Source of the DNA: Gnetum montanum
Taxonomy: Eukaryota > Streptophyta > Gnetopsida > Gnetales > Gnetaceae
Assembly: GCA_015680685.1 (NCBI GenBank)
Contig: MNCI01000903.1
Span: 172,571-200,070 of the forward strand
DNA length: 27,500 nt
Direction of reading: 5' to 3'
Shown: positions 19,694 to 27,500 of the stretch, piece by piece
Numbering within the stretch: position 1 is the stretch's first letter
Layout: the number at the start of each line of letters is the position of its first letter
The notes under the pieces: model-generated
Seen by the model: only the letters and a program-made list of their open reading frames with translations
The model's database searches: none
Told to the model about the DNA's origin: nothing
Program-made: the position numbers and the translations under genes

Positions 19694-22600
19694 TGGCACT
19701 AATGGCTTTACAGGATTGAACGATCCCATGCAGAACGATTTCGTGCGAATGGTAGCGTTGATTTGGTGCGGTGGAGGAGGCAGAGCATTTGGACACCCCC
19801 ACGGGGAAGCGTCGAGCGCATGTCATCTCTGCGTATGCACCAATTCAATTTCCTAGTAGCGCATGGGTGGTAGTGGCAAGTTGACGTGGATAAAGCAAGA
19901 AACGATGAGGGACTTGAGGGTGCGTCGTTGTTGGTTTCGGTTTGAGGACTCTATTGTCTTGGGTGACCACCTCGAGGTTGTAGCACAGCGGAAAGAGCCT
20001 TATGTGGATTCAAGGACAAAGTTAGCGCCTTCCCTTGGAGTAGCTTGTGAAGTTTGAGCGCACGCTCGAACATGTCATGAGTTGTTCAAGGGCTAGGAGA
20101 AGCAGTCGGAGGGATGTTTTGAGGGCCATGTCTTGAAACTCCCTTCTCTTGGCTGTGGCATGCTGTGTCTCTGTGTTTCGTGAAGGACTTTTCTATTGCT
20201 CGGTCACATGACGGGGAATTCGGTTGACCCTGAAACTCATTTCCATAGAGTTGCGAAATCGAAGCCGACACTGATGGCTTTACAGGATCGAACGATCCCA
20301 TGTAGAATGATTCGTGCGAACGGTAGCATTGATTTGGTGCAGTGGAGTAGTCAGAGCGTTTGGACGCCCCCACGGGGTAGCTTCGAGCACATGTCATCGC
20401 TGCGTATGCACCGATTCGATTGCCTAGTAGCGCATGGGTGGTAGTTGCGAGTTGACGTGGACAAGGCGGGAAATGACGAGGACTTGAGGGTGCATTGATA
20501 TTGGTTTTAGTTTGAGGACTCTATTGACTTGGGTGACTGTCTCGAGGTCATAGCATAGGGAAAAGAGCCTTTTGTGGACTCAAGGACACAGGTAGCACCT
20601 TCCCTTGGAGTAGCTTGTGAAGTTTGAACACCCATTCGAACACGTCGTGAGTTGTTCAAGGGCTAGGAGAAGCAGTCGGAGGGATGTTTTGAGGGCCATG
20701 TCTCAAAAATCCCTTATCTTGGCTGCAGCACGCTATCTCTCTGTGATTCACAAAGGAGTTTTCTATTTCTCAGTCACGTGATGGGGAATTCGGTTGACCC
20801 TGAAACTCGTTTCCATAGAGTTGCGAGATCGGAGCTGGCACTGATGGCTTTATGGGATCAAATGATCCCATGCGGAACGATTTCGTGTGAACGGTAGCAT
20901 TGATTTGGTGCGGTGGAGGAGTCAGAGCATTTGGTCACCCCCATGGGGTAGCGTCGAGCACATGTTGTCTCTACGTATGCACCGATTCGATTGCCTAGTA
21001 GCGCATGGGTGGTAGTGGCGAGTTGACGTGGACGAGGCAGGAAACAACGAGGGACTTGAGGGTGCGTCGATGTTGGTTTTGGTTTGAGGACTCTATTGAC
21101 TCGGGTGACCGTCTCAAGGTTGTAGCATAGCAAAAAGAGCTTTTGTGGACTCAAATACATAGGTAGCACCTTCCCTTAGAGTAGCTTGTGAAGTTTGAGT
21201 GCACGCTCGAACACATCGTCAGTTGTTCAAGGGTTAGGAGAAGCAATCGGAGGGATGTTTTGAGGGCCATGTCTTGAAAATCCCTTGTCTTGGCTACGGC
21301 ATGCTATTTCTCTGTGATTCGCGAAGGAGTTTTCTATTGCTCGATCGCGTGACGGGGAATTCAGTTGACCCTGAAACTCATTTCCATAGAGTTGCGAGAT
21401 CGGAGCCAGCACTGATGGCTTTACGGGATCGAACGATCCCATGCGGAACAATTTTGTGCTAACGGTATCGTTGATTTGGTGCGGTGGAGAAGGTAGAGCA
21501 TTTGGACGCCCCCACGAGGTAGCGTCGAGTGCATGTCATCTCTGCGTATGCACCGATTCGATTGCCTAGTAGCGCATGGGTGGTAGTTGCGAGTTGACCT
21601 AGATGAGGCGAGAAAGGAAGAGCTCTTTGTCTCTCGTTCTCCATGCATTTGTTGGTGCCTCACTTTTGTTTTCAGTTCGAGGATTTTATTGATTCTGGTG
21701 ACTGGTTCGTGATCGTCGCATCTTGAAAATTGTCTTTCGTGGAATCAAGGACAAAGGCTTGAATTGTGATGTGAACGTTGCCATCGGCGTCGGGTCATAG
21801 TTGGGATCGCGATTCCGGGATGCATCTCCCATTTTTCTTGATGTGATAGCGGTTGAGCACGTGCGAATGGCTGCGTCAGGTTTGTGTGGTTGAGGTAGCA
21901 GAGCATGTCGATGCCCCCATGGGGTAGCGTCAGGTGCATGTTTCCTCTTCATGATCATGGATCGGATAGCTCAGTAGCGTGCGGGTGGTAGATGAGAGTT
22001 CACGTGCACGTGCTGCAGTACCTGGAGGACTGAGTTTCTGTTGTCCTTTATGCACATCCACATGGCTCATTTTTCAGTTTGTGGCCCCTAATTGTGTTCT
22101 TTGGTGTGGAACAAGTTCGTGCGAATGGTATCGTTGATTTGGTGTGGTGGAGGAGGTAGAGCGTTTGGATGCCCCCACGCGGTATCGTCGAACGCATGTC
22201 ATCTTTGCCTGTGCACCGATTCGATTGCCTAGTAGCGAATGAGTGGTAGTGGCAAGTTGATGTGGACGAGTTGAGAAACGATGAGGGACTTGAGGGTGCA
22301 TCATTGTTGGTTTCGGATTGAGGATTCTATTGACTTGGGTGACCGTCCCGAGGTCATAGCGCAATGAAACGATCCTTTTGTGGACTCAAGGACACAGGTA
22401 GCGCCTTCCTTTTGAGTAGCTTGCAAAGTTTGAGCACACACTCAAACACGTTCGTAAGTTGTTCAAGGGTTAGGAGAAGCAGTCGGAGGGATGTTTTGAG
22501 GGCCATGTCTCAAAAATCCCTTGTCTTGGCTGCGGCACGTTGTGTCTCTATGATTCATGAAGGAGTTTTCTGTTGCTCGGTCGCATGACGGGGAATTCGG

Positions 22601-23383
22601 TTGACCCTGAAACTCATTTCTATAGAGTTGCGAGACCAGAGCCGGCACTGATGGCTTTACGGGATCGAACGATCCCATGCGGTGGAGGCAGAGCATTTGG
22701 ATGTCCCCACGGGGTAGCGTCGAGCGCATGTATTCTCTACTTGTGCACCGTTTCGATTGCCTAGTAGCGCATTGGTGGTAGTGGCGAGTTGACCTGGATG
22801 AGTCGAGAAACTACGAGGGACTTGAGGGTGCGTCGTTGTTGGTTTTAGTTTGAGGACTCTATTGACTCGGGTGACCGTCTCGAGGTCGTAGCACAACGAA
22901 AAGAGCCTTTTGTGGATGCAAGGACATAGGTAGCACCTTCCCTTGGAGTAGCTTGCAAAGTTTGAGCACACGCTTGAACACGTCATGAGTTGTTCAAGGG
23001 TTAGGAGAAGCAGTCGGAGGGATGTTTTGAGGGCCATGTCTCGAAAATCCCTTGTCTTGGCTGCGGCACCCTGTGTCTCTGTGTTTCGTGAAGGAGTTTT
23101 CTATTGCTCGGTTACGTGATGGGGAATTTAGTTAATGCTGAAACTAGTTTCTATAGAGTTGCGGGATCAGAGCTGGCACTGATGGCTTTACGTGAATGAA
23201 CGATTCGATGCGGAATGATTTTGTGCGAACGGTAGCATTGATTTGGCACAGTGGAGGTGGCAAAGCGTCTCGAGGTCCCCACGGGGTATCGTTCAGTGCA
23301 TGCCATCTCTGCCTATGCACCGATTCAATTGCCTAGTAGCCCATTGGTGGTAGTGGCTAGTTCACCTGGATGAGGCGAGAAAT
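19694..23383 (+). repeat. About 570-bp A repeats of the 5' ETS
   Basis: Full units start at GATGAGGGACTTGAGGGTGC or a variant at 19904, 20475, 21046, 22280 and 22812, with lengths 571, 571, about 571, 532 and about 572. Partial units lie at 19694-19903 and 22105-22279. Each includes GTTGTTCAAGGGCTAGGAGA, ATGTTTTGAGGGCCATGTC, the hairpin GGATCGAACGATCC and CGATTGCCTAGTAGCGCATG. The 532-base unit lacks about 38 bases between two TGCGG copies near 22680, as expected from slippage or recombination at short direct repeats. Confidence 0.9.
21617..22104 (+). repeat. 5' ETS B repeat, first copy
   Basis: A different unit beginning GAAGAGCTCTTTGTCTCTCG replaces the A sequence after the GGCGAGAAA junction. 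It contains CATCTCCCATTTTTCTTGAT and CATGTTTCCTCTTCATGATC. It ends where A-type TTCGTGCGAATGGTA resumes near 22105. Confidence 0.85.
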
Positions 23384-23782
23384 GAAGAGCGTCTTTGTCT
23401 CTCGTTCTCCATGCATTTGCGGGTGTCTCGCTTTTGTTCTGCATTGTGATGCGAACGATGCCATCGGCATCAGGTCATAGTTGGGATCGCGATTCCAAGA
23501 TGCATCTCCCATTTTTCTTGATGCGATAGCGGTTGAGCACATGCGAACGACTGCATCGGGTTTGTGTGGTTGAGGTAGCAGAGCATGTCGACGCCCCCGC
23601 AGGGTAGTGTTGGGTGCATGTTTCCTCTTCATGATCATGGATCGGACTGCTCAGTAGTGTGTGGGTGGTAGATGCGAGTTCAGGTGCACGTGCCAGAGTA
23701 CCTGGAGGACTGAGGTTCTATTTTCCTTTATGCATGTTCGCGTGGCTCATTTTTTAGTTGGTGGTCCCTGATTATGGTCTTT
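23384..23782 (+). repeat. 5' ETS B repeat, second copy, shorter
   Basis: Matches the first B unit from GAAGAGCGTCTTTGTCTCTC to GGCTCATTTTTTAGTTGGTG. It lacks about 90 bases that follow CTTTTGTT in the first copy. Together A and B give a pattern A-A-A-B-(partial A)-A-A-B. Confidence 0.85.
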
Positions 23783-24158
23783 GTAGGTGCAGCATGTGCT
23801 GGTTCCTGCGTGGAACTTTGTTCTCACGGAGAAGCATTTTTGAGGTAGCGCTCTCGGGTTCGGTAATCATATCGAGGGGATGATGGAACCCGTAGGCATT
23901 CCTTGATGTTGGGCATTTGCATGAATGTTGGATGGTGTGGGCAGTAAGCTGTACGCTTGCGCAATGCCCTTGGCACTCGCACGTCCGTGGTCAAGAGCGA
24001 GGCTGTGTTTGTCGCCTGTTGTGGTGCCGCGTTTCCTGGGCTTGAACCGGGGAATGGTGCCTGCGAAAGATGCTGTGCAAAATTGGTGCGTGAAGGGTCT
24101 GTCGTGCCTTTAGAGTAAGGAAGGACGACGGTGCCCACCGCACAGGTGTGGACGGCAT
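23783..24158 (+). other. Unique 3' part of the 5' ETS
   Basis: About 375 bases just before 18S that show no internal repeat. This is where conserved pre-rRNA processing sites would be expected, but I cannot point to one. Short frames on either strand lack recognisable content. Confidence 0.6.
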
Positions 24159-25059
24159 TACCTGGTTGATCCTGCTATTAGTCATATGCTTGTCTCAAAG
24201 ATTAAGCCATGCATGTCTAAGTATGAACTTCAAACGGTGAAACTGCAGATGGCTCATTAAATCAGTTATAGTTTCTTTGATGGTACCTTACTACTTGGAT
24301 AACCATAGTAATTCTAGAGCTAATACGTGCAGAAAATCCCGACTCTTGGAAGGGATGCATTTATTAGATAAAAGGCCGATGCAAGCTTACTCGTTTGCTC
24401 GGTGAATCATGGTAACTGGACGGATCGCACAGCCCTTGTGTCAGCGACACTTCATTCAAATTCCTGCCCTATCAACTTTCGATGGTAGGATAGAGGCCTA
24501 CCATGGTTGTGATGGGTGATGGGGAATTAGGGTTCGATTTTGGAGAGGGAGCCTGAGAAACGGCTACCACATCCAAGGAAGGCAGCAGGTGCACAAATTA
24601 CCCAATCCTGACATGGGGAGGTAGTGAGAATAAATAACAATACCGGGCTCATCGAGTCTGGTAATTGGAATGAGTACAATTTAAAGCCCTTAACGAGGAT
24701 CCATTGGAGGGCAAGTCTAGTGCCACCAGCTACGGTAATTCCAGCTCCAATAGCGTATATTTAATTTGTTACAGTTAGAAAGCTCGTAGTTGGATCTTGG
24801 GATGGGGCGGTTGGTCCGCTGATGTGGTGTACATTGACCGCTCCGTCCCTTCTGTCGGTGACGTGGTGCTGGCCTTAATTGGTTGGGTCATGGCTCCGAT
24901 GCTATTACTTTGAAAAAACTAGAGTGCTCAAAGCAAGCCTATGCTGTGAATACATTAGCATGGAATAACGCGATAGGATTTCGATCCTGTTGTGTTGGCC
25001 TTTGGGATGGGAGTAATGATTAATAGGGACTATCGGGGGCATTGGTATTTCATTGTCAG

Positions 25060-25091
<32 letters not shown>

Positions 25092-25098
25092 TAGTGCA

Positions 25099-25134
<36 letters not shown>

Positions 25135-25256
25135 TGAAAGTTGGGGGCTCGAAGACAATCAGATACCGTCCTAGTCTCAACCATAAATGATGTCGACCAG
25201 GGAACGGCGGATGTTGCTCTTAGGACTCCGTCGGCACCTTCCGAGAAATCAGAGTG

Positions 25257-25292
<36 letters not shown>

Positions 25293-25361
25293 GCTTAAAG
25301 GAATTGAAGGAAGGGCACCACCAGGAGTGGAGCCTGTGGCTTAATTTGACTCAACACAGGA

Positions 25362-25394
<33 letters not shown>

Positions 25395-25757
25395 TAGATT
25401 AAGAGCTCTTTCTTGACTCTATGGGTGGTGGTGCATGGTCGTTCTTAGTTGGTGGAGTGATTTGTTTGGTTAATTCCGTTAACGAACGAGACCTTAGCCT
25501 GCTAACTAGCTATGTGGAGGTATGCCCTTCGCAGACAGCTTCTTAGAGGGACTATGGCTGCTCAGGCCATGGAAGTTTGAGGCAATAATAGGTCTGTGAT
25601 ACCCTTAGATGTTCTGGGCTACATGCGCGCTACACTGATGCATTCAGCAAGCCTCCTTCCCTGGTCCGAGAGGATCGGGAAATCTTGTGAAAATGCATCG
25701 TGATGGGGATAGATCTTTGCAATTATCGGTCTTGAACGAGGAATTCCTAGTAAGCGT

Positions 25758-25826
<69 letters not shown>

Positions 25827-25969
25827 CGATCCGGTGAAATGTTCGGATTATGGCGACGATGATGGTTTCACCATCATCGACATTGTGAGAAGCTCATTGA
25901 ACCTTATCGTTTAGAGGAAGGAGAAGTCATAACAAGGTTATCATAGTTGAACCTGCAGTAGGATCATTG
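24159..25969 (+). rRNA. 18S rRNA, complete second copy, probably degenerate
   Basis: Complete small-subunit gene of 1,811 bases, the normal plant length. It starts at TACCTGGTTGATCCTGCTAT (normally ...CTGCCAG) and ends at GGATCATTG. Conserved blocks are easy to follow (GGTGAAATTCTTGGATTTAT near 25061, TTGTACACACCGCCCGTCGC near 25793). The 530 loop at 24721-24740 reads TGCCACCAGCTACGG instead of the near-universal TGCCAGCAGCCGCGG. GGAATTGACGG reads GGAATTGAAGG at 25300. The last helix reads ATCATAGTTGAACCTGCAGT for a GTAGGTGAACCTGCGG type. The 530 loop takes part in decoding in all ribosomes, so I infer that this copy is non-functional. In other places it is less decayed than the first copy, for instance keeping ACACCGCCCGTC. 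Confidence 0.96.
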
Positions 25970-26791
25970 ACGTGCACATGGTTTTGTCCCATTGGTCATG
26001 GTCTTGCGTTCCTGTCGCAGCGATGAGGAATGCTTGGGGGCAGGGGTAGGGGGACCATGACGGTGGTGCCGCACCGGGACAGGACTTCATGGGGAGAGCA
26101 TGCACTTGGCGGGGGCACGAGACGTTGCGTCAGAATTACGCCTCACACCTTCGATGGATCGATGGATGGCCTGAAGGGCACGCCATCGCCTAGGCAGGCT
26201 TTGGGGCGTCATTCCGGAGTGGGGGCTTAGGTTGCCCCCCGATGGAGGACGCATCATCGTCATCCGTTGAGGATAGGCAACCCGCGAAGGGAGCGCATAC
26301 GCCTGGGTGAGAGAGAGTCATGAAGCTCTACGTTCGTGGTCAAATGGCTTTTAAAATACAAAGGCTAGACGCGAGGGGGACATACGAGGGCTGCTATTTT
26401 TCTCCCTGGGCCATCCGGTTCCGTGGGAGGGAGGGGATAAGTCACGATGGCTGGGTGGAGCTCTCTTCTCCCATCGCACATGTTCTAGGCGAATGGCTAC
26501 CCTTGGCCTGTGGATTGTAGGGTACGTCATCACTTCGGGCAAATGTAGGGGGGGCCTTGAGCTGAACAGCCATGGTGTTGGTGCTTTGTGGGTTGTCGTC
26601 CTGTGCACCCGTGGGTTGCGTAGCAAGGTCCTCGTTCGCAGGGTGGTTAGCACCACCCTTGTCCAAACTTCGACGCTTGGTCACATCCCTCGGGTGGTGC
26701 CTGCTTCTCTTTCCCCAATGCAAGGGTGCGAGTGGCACCAAGGATGCAACGAACATCTGCCGCGGTGGTCAACAAGGGTTGGTGAACCCAA
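25970..26791 (+). other. ITS1, second copy
   Basis: Colinear with the first ITS1 and one base longer. Differences are spread along it and are mostly C/T and G/A. The dense G block (712-729 in the first copy) is interrupted here, reading GGGGGCAGGGGTAGGGGGA. Confidence 0.93.
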
Positions 26792-26952
26792 CCATGACTC
26801 TCAAAAATGGATATCTCGGCTCTATTTTCGATGAAGAACGTAGCAAAATGCGATACTTTGTGTGAATTGCAGAATCTCATGAATCATCGAATCTTTGAAT
26901 GCAAGTTGCACCCAAGGCCTAGGTCAAGGGCACGTCTTGCTAGGTGTGATGA
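26792..26952 (+). rRNA. 5.8S rRNA, second copy
   Basis: Less altered than the first 5.8S. CGATGAAGAACGTAGC is intact and CATCGAATCTTTGAATGCA differs from the usual TTTGAACGCA by one transition. The 5' end reads ATGACTCTCAAAAATGGATA instead of ACGACTCTCGGCAACGGATA, and GCTCTATTTTCGATG departs from GCTCTCGCAACGATG, so the 5' part that pairs with 26S is damaged. The length of about 161 bases is normal. Confidence 0.93.
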
Positions 26953-27215
26953 AAGATCCTAGGGCGCGCCCTCCTCGCCCCATTTGAGGAGGGCAGCAGA
27001 TGTGGTCGTCCATGTCTCCTGAGGTGCGGTCTCGTGAAAAGTTACCATCGATCATGTTTTCTCGCTTCTACCCAGACGGAGCGATGGATGGTGGTGGTGG
27101 TTTGTGCGTTCCCTGCGCTGAGTGTGCAGGAGGTACGTTGGCCCCCTCCCCACCCTTCTCCTTCGGTGCGATGCGGGACTGAGTAACCGGAGGGAGCTGA
27201 TGCTCCCTCTTTGCA
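26953..27215 (+). other. ITS2, second copy
   Basis: About 33 bases shorter than the first ITS2, lacking the segment found at about 1868-1907 there. It keeps GGAGGGCAGCAGATGTGGTC and the GGATGGTGGTGGTGG run. Confidence 0.92.
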
Positions 27216-27500
27216 GTGACCCCAGTTCAGGCGAGGGTACCCGCCAAGTTTAAGCATATAAATAAGCGGAGAAAGAGAAACTTATGAGGATTCCCCTAGT
27301 AACGGCAAGCGAACCGGGAACAGCCCAGTGTGAAAATATGGTGGTGGTGGCCACCTGAATTGTAGTCTGCAGAAGCGTCCCCTACAGTGGACCAAGCCTA
27401 AGTCCCCTGGAATGGGGCACCGGAGAGGGTGACAACCCCATCGGGCTTGGACCCTGCTGCATCACGGGGCGCTATCGATGAGTCGGGTTGTTTGGGAATG
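27216..27500 (+). rRNA. 26S rRNA, 5' end of second copy
   Basis: First 285 bases of the next large-subunit gene, cut by the window end. It begins GTGACCCCAGTTCAGGCG and retains GAGTTTAAGCATATAAATAA, which the first copy has lost (AGAATATAACTAA). It still carries substitutions such as TGAAAATATGGTGGTGGTGG where plants have TGAGAATCGGGCGGCC-like sequence. Whether the rest is intact cannot be seen. Confidence 0.95.

Larger units (their letters stand above)
19476..24158 (+). other. Presumed 5' external transcribed spacer
   Basis: The interval from the predicted start to the first base of 18S. It is made of A and B repeats (19694-23782) and a unique 3' part (23783-24158). It holds no credible protein gene. 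At about 4.7 kb it is long for a plant; the length depends on M11 being the real start. Confidence 0.55.

Noticed and set aside
5364-24158. A 5S rRNA gene linked inside the IGS, as in some gymnosperms and other plants
   Set aside because: I looked for the 5S internal control sequence (AGTTAAGCGTGCTTGGGC type) on the plus strand and saw none; the minus strand was checked less thoroughly.
1-27500. Fungal repeat-induced point mutation as the cause of the C-to-T pattern
   Set aside because: The rRNA genes are plant-like and changes concentrate at CpG as far as I can see, which fits plant cytosine methylation; the fungal process has other context preferences and would not be expected here.

Overview
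The window is nuclear 45S ribosomal DNA from a seed plant and holds no protein gene that I can support. It runs from the 3' third of one 18S gene through ITS1, 5.8S, ITS2, 26S and a complete intergenic spacer (IGS), then a full second 18S gene, ITS1, 5.8S, ITS2 and the first 285 bases of the next 26S. The same 18S position recurs after 25,324 bases, so one complete, very long repeat unit is covered. The 18S and 26S are plant-like. The roughly 820-base ITS1, the 5.8S 3' stem (GAGGCCTAGGTCGAGGGCAC) and the 18.8-kb IGS fit a gymnosperm such as a cycad or Ginkgo-like plant better than an angiosperm. The species is not determined.

Layout: 18S (1-645, partial); ITS1 (646-1466); 5.8S (1467-1627); ITS2 (1628-1923); 26S (1924-5363); pyrimidine-rich 3' end region (5364-5423); short unique IGS with an alternating purine/pyrimidine run (5424-5767); 29-bp repeat array (5768-8400); 15-bp GAGAGC-type arrays (8405-19400). 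The arrays are interrupted by a recurring module that carries a TATATA(A/T)GGGG core like plant RNA polymerase I promoters. I count eleven such modules, one of them inverted, plus one remnant lacking the core. The last, at 19407-19652, is the best candidate for the gene promoter. After it comes a presumed 5' ETS of about 4.7 kb built from about 570-bp A repeats and 400-490-bp B repeats (19653-23782), a unique stretch (23783-24158), and the second transcription unit (18S 24159-25969; ITS1 25970-26791; 5.8S 26792-26952; ITS2 26953-27215; 26S from 27216).

The striking feature is decay. Both transcription units carry many C-to-T and G-to-A changes, often at CpG, including in near-universal rRNA segments (18S 530 loop, 18S 3' helix, 26S helix 69-71 region with a 2-base deletion, 5.8S motifs). 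The two neighbouring 18S 3' parts differ from each other at about 50 of 645 positions by my hand count. This looks like a silenced, methylated rDNA locus escaping concerted evolution, while parts of its IGS (for example 58-bp dimers near 8 kb) have been homogenised recently. Long open frames in the IGS come from stop-free short tandem repeats and are not genes.
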